From positions 2,141,001 to 2,205,000 of the forward strand of contig NZ_CP107902.1 in assembly GCF_036013935.1 (NCBI RefSeq): a stretch of DNA of 64,000 bases, in the 5' to 3' direction. The notes beneath the pieces are model-generated. The model was not told where the DNA came from, searched no databases, and saw only the letters and a list, made by a program, of their open reading frames with translations. Below are positions 16,081-23,914 of this stretch, one piece after another (position 1 is the first letter of the stretch; each line of letters opens with the position of its first letter). The position numbers and the translations under genes were made by a program. This stretch comes from Streptomyces sp. NBC_00461. Its GTDB lineage: Bacteria > Actinomycetota > Actinomycetes > Streptomycetales > Streptomycetaceae.

Positions 16081-17103
16081 GTGCGTACCGAACGAAACCT
16101 CACCCGTCTGGACCGGGTGTTCGCGAGGCTGGACCGGGAGCCTGAACGGCCAGCCCACATCGATGTGCCGAAGATGAGCAGGCACAGGGTCGCCTTGCTG
16201 ACCGGGACCCTGGCCTTCTATCTGGCGATCGTGTGGGCCGTGGTGACCACCTCCTGGCTGGTCCGCCTGGACTGGCAGGTCATGTTCTTCCGGCCGTACC
16301 AGCAGTGGCAGGGCATCCACTGGTTCGTCGACTACTACGTGGTTCTCGGCCAGCGCGGCCCGACCGCGGTGATGGTCGCGGCCTGGCTGGGCTGGCGCTC
16401 CTGGCGGCAGCACACACTGCGCCCGCTGCTGACGCTGGGCGCCTCGCTGCTGCTGCTGAACATCACGGTCGGCGCCGCCAAACTCGGCATGGGCCGTCTG
16501 GGACCGCACTACGCGACCACGATCGGCTCGAACGAGATGGGTCTCGGCGGCGATATATTTCCCAGCGGCCACACCGCGAACGCCGTGGTGACCTGGGGAA
16601 TCCTGGCCTATCTGGCCTCCACACCACGAGCCCGCCGCTGGCTGTCCGCCGTGTCCGCGGTGACCTCGCTGGGCGTCGGGATGGCCACTGTCTACCTCGG
16701 TACGCACTGGCTGAGCGACGTGCTCCTCGGCTGGGCCGCCGGCCTGCTGATCCTGCTGGCCCTTCCGTGGTGCGAGCCGCTGATCGCCAGGGCCGAGGTC
16801 GCGATCTTCGACCTGCGCGACCGCTGGCGCGCCCGCGGTGGCGCCCCGGCACCGGCCGCTCCGGTCGGCTCCCCGGTGCTGCTCAAGCGGCGGCCGGCCG
16901 CGCAGGAGGACGTCGCGGCGCGCGAGTCGGTCTCCTCCTCGCCCCGCTCGGCCCGGGCGCCCGCCTACCTGGCCCCGGGCCCGCACACGGCCCGCTCGGA
17001 GCGCACCCCGGTCACTCCGGTCGGCAGCCGCCGCCCACCGCACTCGGACCGCATGCCACGCGGCGCTACGGCCTCCACGGCCCGCCCGCTCACAGGCGGC
17101 TGA
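16081..17103 (+). CDS. PAP2-family membrane phosphatase
   Basis: 340 residues from GTG 16081 (MRTERNLTRLDRVFARLD), the start expected from relatives; a TTG at 15979 would add an unlikely 34 residues. Membrane segments alternate with the PAP2 motifs: KLGMGRLGP (motif 1-like), PSGHTANA (motif 2) and GTHWLSDVLLG (motif 3, His and Asp). The active site faces outwards and removes phosphate from lipid phosphates or polyprenyl diphosphates. A cytosolic C-terminal tail of about 90 residues, rich in Arg, Pro and Ser, follows the last helix. A perfect terminator follows the gene. Confidence 0.88.
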   Translation: MRTERNLTRLDRVFARLDREPERPAHIDVPKMSRHRVALLTGTLAFYLAIVWAVVTTSWLVRLDWQVMFFRPYQQWQGIHWFVDYYVVLGQRGPTAVMVAAWLGWRSWRQHTLRPLLTLGASLLLLNITVGAAKLGMGRLGPHYATTIGSNEMGLGGDIFPSGHTANAVVTWGILAYLASTPRARRWLSAVSAVTSLGVGMATVYLGTHWLSDVLLGWAAGLLILLALPWCEPLIARAEVAIFDLRDRWRARGGAPAPAAPVGSPVLLKRRPAAQEDVAARESVSSSPRSARAPAYLAPGPHTARSERTPVTPVGSRRPPHSDRMPRGATASTARPLTGG

Positions 17104-17160
17104 CCCCACAGGACAGCCTCCAGGACAGCGGGGTCCGGTACGCACAGCCAAGCCCCGCAC

Positions 17161-17200
17161 ACGAAGGCCCCGGTTCCCGTCCAGGAACCGGGGCCTTCGT
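17161..17200. terminator. Bidirectional terminator, PAP2 / I78 genes
   Basis: A perfect 17-bp inverted repeat (17161-17177 with 17184-17200; arm ACGAAGGCCCCGGTTCC) with a six-base loop lies between the convergent PAP2 and I78 genes. Confidence 0.85.
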
Positions 17201-17215
17201 CGTGCACGGGCCGGC

Positions 17216-17431
17216 TCAGCCCTTCCAGGCCCGGGCCACCGTGCCGTCCTTGACCTCGAAGTTCAGCCGCCCGACGCGGTACTCCATGGTGATGATCGCG
17301 CCCGGTGGCAGTGAGCGCACCGTGGGCCAGCCCTTCTCGCGCGCGAGCCGCTCGGCCCTGGCCGCTTCGAGGCCGACGTACCCGTCCGGACTGTCCTGGG
17401 GCTCCGCTTGAGGAGTGGGAATCGGTGCCAT
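17216..17431 (-). CDS. I78-family peptidase inhibitor-like small protein
   Basis: 71 residues from ATG 17431. The C-terminal two thirds read WPTVRSLPPGAIITMEYRVGRLNFEVKDGTVARAWKG, matching the I78 pattern (RxLPPGxxxTxxYRxxRLN). Family members inhibit serine proteases such as subtilisin or trypsin-like enzymes. There is no signal peptide, so it is either cytosolic or exported by another route; the N-terminal 20 residues are Pro/Gln-rich. A strong hairpin lies 13 bases upstream of its start. Confidence 0.75.
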   Translation of the reverse strand: MAPIPTPQAEPQDSPDGYVGLEAARAERLAREKGWPTVRSLPPGAIITMEYRVGRLNFEVKDGTVARAWKG

Positions 17432-17871
17432 GCCGCCACGCTAGGCCTTCCCCGGCGACCGGGGAAGGCCGGCCCGGTCCCAGGGGTCACGGGTCCCCCT
17501 CCGGTCACACTTCTGTCACAGGACCACGACAGGTGTTTCGGCTCGACTCACTCACACGTACGAGCGGATCCGTACGCCTTACGCAGGCAATCGAACGTAA
17601 TTCCCGCGTGTCGCGACGGCTTGTCGAATAGCCGGACGGAAAGTGCCTGGAGTACCGCCACCGGGGGCACTCCCGGATTCGATTTCCCTCCGATTCCGGG
17701 CGGGTTCGCGGGAGCTGACACCGCATAGGAAATGCACGGTTCCAGCACACAACCCCCGCACACCCCCTGTCGGAGCGCGCGGCGACGCGAGCATCATGAC
17801 GTGAGCTCGTGGGTACGCGTGCGCGGGCTTCGGCGGACCCGGGGCGCGACGAGCGAAGGGGCGAGCGAGCG
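17432..17871. other. Divergent gap between I78 and ctaD
   Basis: Apart from the hairpin at 17444-17470 I found no gene or clear promoter in these 440 bases. The stretch 17520-17740 is less GC-rich and is the likeliest place for ctaD promoters. Confidence 0.4.
17444..17470 (-). promoter_or_regulatory. 12-bp hairpin just upstream of the I78 gene
   Basis: GGCCTTCCCCGG (17444-17455) and CCGGGGAAGGCC (17459-17470) form a perfect stem with a three-base loop. If the transcript starts upstream of it, the hairpin lies 13 bases before the start codon and may affect translation. Confidence 0.45.
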
Positions 17872-19563
17872 ATGGGGACCCACACGGCGCAGACGGCGGC
17901 GCGGCCCGTGCCGACCGATCAGGGGCGGGTGATCGTCGACTGGCTCACGACCACCGACCACAAGAAGATCGGGCACCTGTACCTGATCACGTCGTTCGTC
18001 TTCTTCCTGATCGGCGGGGTCATGGCGCTGCTGATGCGCGCCGAACTCGCCCGGCCGGGGCTGCAGATCATGGACAACAACCAGTTCAACCAGCTTTTCA
18101 CCATGCACGGCACGGTCATGCTGCTGCTGTTCGCGACGCCGATGTTCGCGGGCTTCGCCAACGAGTTGATGCCCCTGCAGATCGGCTCCCCCGATGTCGC
18201 CTTCCCGCGCCTGAACATGCTGTCCTACTGGTTCTTCCTGTTCGGCGGCCTGATCGTGCTCGGCTCGCTGATCGTGCCCGGCGGCCCCGCCGCCTTCGGC
18301 TGGTTCGCCTACGCGCCGCTCAACAGCGAGGTGCGCTCACCCGGGGTCGGACCCGACCTGTGGATCATGGGGCTCGCGCTGGCCGGTTTCGGCACCATCC
18401 TCGGCGCGGTCAACTTCATCACCACCATCATCGGGATGCGCGCCCCCGGCATGACGATGTTCCGGATGTCGATCTTCACCTGGAACACGCTGTTCACGTC
18501 GATCCTGATCCTGATGGCGTTCCCGGTGCTCGCGGCGGCGCTGCTGTGTCTGGAGGCGGACCGGCGGTTCGGGGCGCAGGTCTTCGACGCGGCCAACGGC
18601 GGGGCGCTGCTGTGGCAGCACCTGTTCTGGTTCTTCGGCCATCCCGAGGTGTACATCATCGCGCTGCCGTTCTTCGGCATCATCTCGGAGATCATCCCGG
18701 TCTTCAGCCGCAAGCCGATCTTCGGCTATCTGACGCTGGTCGGCGCGACGATGGCGATCACCGGGCTGTCGGTGGTGGTGTGGGCGCACCACATGTTCGT
18801 CACCGGGGCGGTGCTGCTGCCGTTCTTCGCCTTCATGACGTTCCTCATCGCCGTGCCCACCGGTGTGAAGTTCTTCAACTGGATCGGCACGATGATCAAG
18901 GGCTCACTGTCCTTCGAGACGCCGATGCTGTGGGCGACGGGCTTCCTGGTGACGTTCCTGTTCGGCGGTCTGACCGGGGTGATCCTGGCGTCGCCGCCGC
19001 TGGACTTCCACGTCTCGGACACCTACTTCGTCGTGGCGCACTTCCACTACGTCGTGTTCGGCACCGTGGTCTTCGCGATCTTCGGAGGGTTCTACTTCTG
19101 GTGGCCCAAGTTCACCGGCAAAATGCTCGACGAGCGGCTGGGGAAGATCCACTTCTGGACGCTGTTCGTCGGCTTCCACACCACGTTCCTGGTGCAGCAC
19201 TGGCTGGGCGCGGAGGGCATGCCGCGCCGGTACGCCGACTACCTCGCGGCGGACGGGTTCACGGCCCTCAACACGATCTCGACGATCGGCGCGTTCCTGC
19301 TCGGCACGTCGACGCTGCCGTTCCTCTACAACGTCTGGAAGACCGCCAAGTACGGCGAGAAGGTCGAGGTCGACGACCCCTGGGGCTACGGCCGCTCCCT
19401 GGAGTGGGCGACCTCCTGCCCGCCGCCGCGGCACAACTTCACGACGCTGCCCGTGATCCGCTCCGAGTCCCCGGCGTTCGACCTGCACCATCCCGAGTTC
19501 GCGGCGAGTCGTGAGGAGCCTCGCGGAGAAGAGCGCGAGACAGCCGGTCCCGAGCGGTCCTGA
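17872..19563 (+). CDS. ctaD: Cytochrome c oxidase subunit I, stand-alone copy
   Basis: 563 residues from ATG 17872 ([18 protein letters not shown]) with GAAGGG upstream; an earlier in-frame start at 17809 gives an Arg-rich extension unlike the family. Twelve hydrophobic helices and all key residues are visible: TMHGTVML for haem ligation, [10 protein letters not shown] (CuB His and cross-linked Tyr), VWAHHMF (CuB His pair) and [13 protein letters not shown] (haem a3 and a ligands). It should form the catalytic subunit of an aa3-type oxidase. No ctaC, ctaE, ctaF or qcr gene is adjacent, so it is a second copy and must recruit subunits made elsewhere. Its 3' end overlaps the convergent WYL gene by 125 bases. 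Confidence 0.93.
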   Translation: MGTHTAQTAARPVPTDQGRVIVDWLTTTDHKKIGHLYLITSFVFFLIGGVMALLMRAELARPGLQIMDNNQFNQLFTMHGTVMLLLFATPMFAGFANELMPLQIGSPDVAFPRLNMLSYWFFLFGGLIVLGSLIVPGGPAAFGWFAYAPLNSEVRSPGVGPDLWIMGLALAGFGTILGAVNFITTIIGMRAPGMTMFRMSIFTWNTLFTSILILMAFPVLAAALLCLEADRRFGAQVFDAANGGALLWQHLFWFFGHPEVYIIALPFFGIISEIIPVFSRKPIFGYLTLVGATMAITGLSVVVWAHHMFVTGAVLLPFFAFMTFLIAVPTGVKFFNWIGTMIKGSLSFETPMLWATGFLVTFLFGGLTGVILASPPLDFHVSDTYFVVAHFHYVVFGTVVFAIFGGFYFWWPKFTGKMLDERLGKIHFWTLFVGFHTTFLVQHWLGAEGMPRRYADYLAADGFTALNTISTIGAFLLGTSTLPFLYNVWKTAKYGEKVEVDDPWGYGRSLEWATSCPPPRHNFTTLPVIRSESPAFDLHHPEFAASREEPRGEERETAGPERS

Positions 19564-20482
19564 TCGCCTCGGTGAGGTCGGCGGGCTCCAGCACCTCGAA
19601 CTCGAAGCCCATCAGCATCACGTGAATCACCATCACGTCGAGGCTCGCGGCCCCGGTGTGCAGGATGCAGCTGTCCGGGCTCTCCGCCTCCAGTCGGCCG
19701 GCCGAGGGCGAGACGCGCTCCCTGGCCTCCTCCAGTGGTACGAGCAGCCGGACGACGGCGTGCGAGGCGTACGCGCGCGTGGAGACGCCCTTCGAGACAT
19801 AGGCGGCGAGATCCTCGGCGGGCGGGGTGCGCGGGGCGAAGCGCGGGCCGTGCGGCGGCTTGGGCGTGATGCGGTCGACGCGGAACGTACGCCAGTCGTC
19901 GCGGTCCAGGTCCCAGGCGACCAGGTACCAGCGGCGCTCGGTGCACACCAGGCGGTGCGGTTCGACGGTACGGCGGGTGGAGACGTCGTCGTGGCTGCGG
20001 TACTCGAAGCGCAGGCGCTCGGAGTCCCGGCAGAGGTTGGCCACCTCGGTGAGGACGGCCGGGTCGACGGCGTCGGGCTGGGGGCCGCGCAGCATCGGCA
20101 CGGTGAAGGCGTTGAGGGCGCCGACACGACGGCGCAGCCGGCCGGGCAGCACCTGCTCCAGCTTGGCGAGCGCCCGTACGGAGGTCTCGCCGATGCCCTC
20201 GATGCCCTGTCCGGCGGCCGTTCGCAGCCCGACGGCGACGGCGACCGCCTCGTCGTCGTCCAGCAGCAGCGGCGGCAGCTCGGCACCCGCGCCCAGCTGA
20301 TAGCCGCCGCCGGTGCCGGGGCTGGCGTTGACGGGGTAGCCCAGCTCACGCAGCCGGTCGACGTCCCGGCGCACGGTGCGCGGGGTGACGCCGAGACGGC
20401 CGGCGAGGTCGGCGCCCGACCACTCGCGATGGGCCTGGAGGAGCGAGAGCAGGCGCAGCAGTCGTGCCGAGGTCTCCAACAT
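19439..20482 (-). CDS. WYL-domain transcriptional regulator (YafY type)
   Basis: 347 residues from ATG 20482. An N-terminal DeoR-like helix-turn-helix is seen at residues 5-55 ([26 protein letters not shown]), followed by GGGYQLG and the WYL domain ([23 protein letters not shown], about residues 175-200) and a WCX-type C-terminal region. Such proteins sense small ligands or nucleic acids and control neighbouring or distant genes. The last 30 to 40 residues (Arg/Ser/Gly-rich) go beyond the usual domain end and are encoded opposite the end of ctaD, which suggests that an original stop was lost. Confidence 0.88.
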   Translation of the reverse strand: MLETSARLLRLLSLLQAHREWSGADLAGRLGVTPRTVRRDVDRLRELGYPVNASPGTGGGYQLGAGAELPPLLLDDDEAVAVAVGLRTAAGQGIEGIGETSVRALAKLEQVLPGRLRRRVGALNAFTVPMLRGPQPDAVDPAVLTEVANLCRDSERLRFEYRSHDDVSTRRTVEPHRLVCTERRWYLVAWDLDRDDWRTFRVDRITPKPPHGPRFAPRTPPAEDLAAYVSKGVSTRAYASHAVVRLLVPLEEARERVSPSAGRLEAESPDSCILHTGAASLDVMVIHVMLMGFEFEVLEPADLTEAIRTARDRLSRALLREAPHDSPRTRDGAGRTPGTRSGSRAAS

Positions 20483-20521
20483 GCCGCCGAGTCTGCCAGG
20501 GATTGCGGACAGCAACGGTCC

Positions 20522-21337
20522 TCAAGGGTGCCCGGTGTTGGGCACCGCGGTGACGGACACGGACAGGTCGTTGTCCCGCGTGTAGTACGGCCCGGCCTCC
20601 ACCGGCCCGTACGACGCGTCCACGCGCACGCGTGGACAGGTGAACACGGGCTTCTTGTCGGCCACGTCGTCGAGCAGCCGGGCGATGCGCACGGCCGGTC
20701 CCGTCTCCCCCGCGGGCCGCAGCCACAGGTCCCACACGCCCGGCTCCAGGGCGCCGTACACCACCTTGAAGCGGAACTCGGCCCGGTCGGTGAGGACTTC
20801 GCTCCGCCGTGCCGGGACGGATGCGTGGCGGCCGCGGACCTCGGCGTACGCGCGAGGGCCGAGCCCGATGCCGTAGACGCGCCCGGTCACGGTCAACACG
20901 CCCTGTCCGATACGGAGTTCGCTCACCTCAGCGTGCGGGGCGCGCAGCCAGCTGCGGACGGAGAGATTGCCCTGCCGGGTCGCGTACGGGATACGGACGG
21001 CGACATGGCCGCGGGAGCCACTGGGGGTGCGCGCGGCGAGCGAGCGCAGGTCGGTGGCGCCGGGCACGAGGCGGCGCGGCTCTTCGGCGTCCACGCGCGC
21101 GTAGGCGTCCCAACGGCCCTCGGGGAGGGCGACGATGCTGGGCAGCGCGGCACGCAGCCGGCCGTCCGCGGCCGGGGTCAGCGGCAGGCAGACCTCGTCG
21201 TGTCCCGAGCGACGGCGCAGGACCAGGAGGGCGGCGCCGCTGTCGCAGGCCGCGGCGACGTCGAACGTCAGCCCGCCCGCCGAGTCGGCGATGCAGTCGG
21301 CGCGCAGCGGTGTGGACTGCGGAGCCAACGTCGTCAT
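20522..21337 (-). CDS. Conserved hypothetical protein, beta-rich
   Basis: 271 residues from ATG 21337. No signal peptide or membrane segment is visible. The sequence alternates short hydrophobic strands with charged loops (for example GGLTFDVAAACDSGAALLVLRRR, EGRWDAYARVD, YATRQGNLSVRSW, GVWDLWLRPAGE), like repeated beta-sandwich modules. Similar modules are found in Streptomyces proteins annotated loosely as transferases and in regions attached to CDP-glycerol glycerophosphotransferases, but I cannot assign a function. It is 39 bases upstream of the WYL regulator gene on the same strand, so cotranscription is possible. Confidence 0.6.
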   Translation of the reverse strand: MTTLAPQSTPLRADCIADSAGGLTFDVAAACDSGAALLVLRRRSGHDEVCLPLTPAADGRLRAALPSIVALPEGRWDAYARVDAEEPRRLVPGATDLRSLAARTPSGSRGHVAVRIPYATRQGNLSVRSWLRAPHAEVSELRIGQGVLTVTGRVYGIGLGPRAYAEVRGRHASVPARRSEVLTDRAEFRFKVVYGALEPGVWDLWLRPAGETGPAVRIARLLDDVADKKPVFTCPRVRVDASYGPVEAGPYYTRDNDLSVSVTAVPNTGHP

Positions 21338-21431
21338 GCGGCACGGATCCCTTCTCGGTTCCCTTCCCGGTCTGTCCTGCTCTGTCAGACCGGCGAACAG
21401 GCCCTTTGGTTGCCCTTTACCCGGACCTGGT

Positions 21432-22745
21432 CTACGGCCGGTAGGGCAGCTGCGGCACGTCGAAGCAGGTGCTGTTCATGTCTCCCTGGGACACCCAGCC
21501 CCTGCCGTCCTGCCAGCGGGCCACCGACAGACAGGTCCTGCGCGTCTTCGGCGGCTCGGCCAGCCGCTCGAACGTGACGGGTACCAGCAGCCCGTCCGCC
21601 GTGCGGTTCCCGCCGCGGTTCATGAAGGCGTCCACGCACGCGCGCGTGATGCCCGTCCGGGCGCAGGACTTCGCCGCGTCCGTGAACCACATGGCGGCCG
21701 CCCACCCCTCCAACTGCCATTGGGAGTGCGTCTTCAGGCCCTTGGTGGCGTCCCGGAACCGCCGTACGGCCGGGTTGTCCGTGTCCTCGTAGTCGCGGCT
21801 GGATCCGGTCGCCCAGAGGGCGTTGCGGCAGCGCGGGGAGTCCTTGTAGTCATCCGCGACGGTGGACGTCCAGTTCTGCACGTTGGTGACCTTGGCGGTC
21901 ACCTTCGCACCGACCTCGTCCATCGCCTTGCACAGCTGGGCGTTGCCGTGGGTGTCGATGGCGTCGAAGACCAGGTCCGCGCCCTGTTCCTTCAAGTCGG
22001 CGGCAGCGGCACGGAAGTTGGGCAGGGCGAAGTCGACCTGCTCGGTGACCACCCTGTACCCCTCGGCCTTCAGGCCCTGCTCGACGAGACGCGCGTAGGC
22101 GGCCGAGGAGGCCTGGTTGTACGAGACGACGGCGGCCGTACGGGCGCCCTTCTCGCGCTTGAAGTAGCGGTAGACCTCGGTGCCGCCGTACAGCTTCCCG
22201 TCCCAGCCGGGGGTGCCGTTCCTGGGCGCGAGGCTGCCGTAGATGCCGTACAGGTGCGGCCAGGTGTCGTAGGCGGCGCCGATGGGCTGGCCGCCGATGT
22301 CGGGCACGCGCGCGTGGGAGACGCGGGAGGCACCCGCGTAGTCCAGGGCGGTGGTGGCGACCAGGGCGACCACCTTGTCCTCGTCGATCAGTTGGTGCAC
22401 GCAGCTGTTGTTGCCGACGCCGCTTCCGCCGTCGTCGCACTCGCTCACCTCGACCGGGTGTCCGTCGATACCTCCGTGCGCGTTGAGCTGGTCGAAGAAG
22501 GCCTTGGCTCCGTCGCGCGGGCCTGTGAAGGTGTTGCCGCCGACCGGGCTGGTGGCGCTGGTGACGATCCCGACGCGCAGGGGCGTGCCGCTGCTGGGCA
22601 CGGGCGCGTTCGACCGGCCGCCGTGCTCGAAGTCGCTCTCCGGCAGACGGCTGCCGCAGGCCGTGCCCAGCAGGAGCAGCAGCGCCGCTGCGGCGGCGCT
22701 CCGGGTCCCGGGGCTAGCAGCCCGCGGCCGGCGAACCCGACGCAT
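21432..22745 (-). CDS. Branched-chain-type ABC transporter substrate-binding lipoprotein
   Basis: 437 residues from ATG 22745. The signal peptide ends in LLLGTACGSR (lipobox). The mature part is a periplasmic-binding type 1 fold: LRVGIVTSATSPVGGNTFTGPRDGAKAFFDQLNAHGGIDGHPVEVSECDDGG, later GADLVFDAIDTHGNAQLCKAM. It is the receptor for the LivHMG/LivF system encoded divergently at 23912-27426; ligands of this class range from branched-chain amino acids to urea and aromatic acids, and this one is not predictable. Its start lies inside the end of the lipoprotein gene upstream (32-base overlap), so the two are translationally coupled. Confidence 0.88.
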   Translation of the reverse strand: MRRVRRPRAASPGTRSAAAAALLLLLGTACGSRLPESDFEHGGRSNAPVPSSGTPLRVGIVTSATSPVGGNTFTGPRDGAKAFFDQLNAHGGIDGHPVEVSECDDGGSGVGNNSCVHQLIDEDKVVALVATTALDYAGASRVSHARVPDIGGQPIGAAYDTWPHLYGIYGSLAPRNGTPGWDGKLYGGTEVYRYFKREKGARTAAVVSYNQASSAAYARLVEQGLKAEGYRVVTEQVDFALPNFRAAAADLKEQGADLVFDAIDTHGNAQLCKAMDEVGAKVTAKVTNVQNWTSTVADDYKDSPRCRNALWATGSSRDYEDTDNPAVRRFRDATKGLKTHSQWQLEGWAAAMWFTDAAKSCARTGITRACVDAFMNRGGNRTADGLLVPVTFERLAEPPKTRRTCLSVARWQDGRGWVSQGDMNSTCFDVPQLPYRP

Positions 22746-23292
22746 CGCCGCTCAACTGGACCAGCGCGCACAGGGTGTTGACGGACACCTTCCAGGTGCC
22801 GTCCTGCTCGACCGAGGTCCCGGAGGCGTTCGGCAGGGCGGTGGCGCCGTTGAGGGTCAGCGCGTAGGTGACGGTCGCCGCGGTCGCCCTGGTGAACTCG
22901 ATCTTCTGGACCTTCGCCTGCACCTGCCCGCCGCGCTTGTCACCGCTGAAGGCCTTCAGGACCGGGGCCATCTGCTCGCCGTTCTCCAGGACCTTCTGCT
23001 TGTCCGCCAGGGACGTCTTCGGGTCGAAGAACGTCTGCCAGTTCCTGGAGATCTCCTGCTTGGCCGCCGCCGGGTCGGCGGGCGCCGTGGCCGGCGCACT
23101 CGTCGTCGTCCTGTGGACGGAAGGCGTGGGCGGCGGGGTCTCGCTGCCACCACCGCTGTCGTCACTGCACGCCGCGAGGACCGGGGCGAGGACGAGAACG
23201 AGGGCGGCCGCGAACACCGTGCCCCGTCCCACCGCCCTTGGGCCGCGCCCCCTGCCTGCGTTCCCCCGCCTGAGGTCGCTCCCGAGAACCAT
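22714..23292 (-). CDS. Lipoprotein with MTB12-like C-terminal domain
   Basis: 192 residues from ATG 23292; a GTG nine bases upstream is an alternative. A signal peptide with lipobox (LAPVLAACSDD) is followed by a Ser/Thr/Pro-rich linker. The domain AAKQEISRNWQTFFDPKTSLADKQKVLENGEQMAPVLKAF with later TVTYALTLNGATALPNASGTSV and DGTWKVSVNTLCALVQLSG matches the mycobacterial low-molecular-weight antigen MTB12-like fold, whose role is unknown. It precedes and overlaps the binding-protein gene, so it may assist the same transport system at the cell surface. A palindromic operator candidate lies upstream. Confidence 0.75.
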   Translation of the reverse strand: MVLGSDLRRGNAGRGRGPRAVGRGTVFAAALVLVLAPVLAACSDDSGGGSETPPPTPSVHRTTTSAPATAPADPAAAKQEISRNWQTFFDPKTSLADKQKVLENGEQMAPVLKAFSGDKRGGQVQAKVQKIEFTRATAATVTYALTLNGATALPNASGTSVEQDGTWKVSVNTLCALVQLSGDASGSPAAGC

Positions 23293-23365
23293 CTGGCTCA
23301 CCACCGGGTGTCGGTCCGGGCAAGGTGCGCCCGGTGCTTTCAGGGTCAGCTTCCAGAAGGCATAG

Positions 23366-23385
23366 TGCAAGCCCATTGGCTTACA
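23366..23385. promoter_or_regulatory. 20-bp near-perfect palindrome between divergent Liv genes
   Basis: TGCAAGCC-CATT-GGCTTACA has 8-bp arms with seven matching pairs. It lies in the 143-bp gap between the divergent lipoprotein and membrane-protein genes, where one dimeric regulator could control both operons. Confidence 0.5.
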
Positions 23386-23435
23386 TGGAATACCGACAGG
23401 CACATGCACGAACAAGCGACGTGTGGGAGCCGGAG

Positions 23436-23914
23436 ATGCGGACAGGCCGACTGCGGAGTGTGCACCCCGTCCTGTGGGCCGGCTGGGCCGCGCTCGCCGC
23501 GGGCGCGGTGCTGTGCGTCATCGGCTGGTACGGCATCTCCGGCGAGCGGTACGCCGAGCGCCAGCTGCCCTACCTCGCCTCCTGCACGGTCCCCGGCGCG
23601 GCGCTGATCATCGCCGGGTCGGTGCTGCTCACCCATGGCCGCAACGCCCTCGCCGCCGCGCGTGTGGAGGAGCTGTACGGCCTCCTGGTGGCCGCCGAGG
23701 CCGCCGACACCGACGGGCCCGGTCAGGCCGCCACCCTGCCCCTCGCGGTCAGCGGGGACCTGCTGATGGTGCCCGGCGGCACCCTGTGGCACCGCGCGGA
23801 CTGCCCCCTGGTCGCCGGGAAGGCCGAAGCCGTGCCGGTCGACGCGAAGTTGCTGACGGGCGGCGAGCTGGGCCCCTGCCCGATCTGCGAGCCCGCCGAC
23901 GAGACCGACTGATG
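23436..23914 (+). CDS. Small membrane protein preceding the Liv fusion gene
   Basis: 158 residues from ATG 23436 with GGGAGCCGGAG upstream, ending at the TGA at 23910-23912. Two hydrophobic segments (WAGWAALAAGAVLCVIGWYGI and LASCTVPGAALIIAGSVLL) are followed by a cytosolic part with WHRADCPLVAGKAEAVP and a C-terminal CPIC motif. Two cysteines plus a His and another Cys could bind metal. I know no function. The stop TGA overlaps the ATG of the permease fusion (TGATG), so it is probably an accessory part of the same transporter. Confidence 0.75.
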
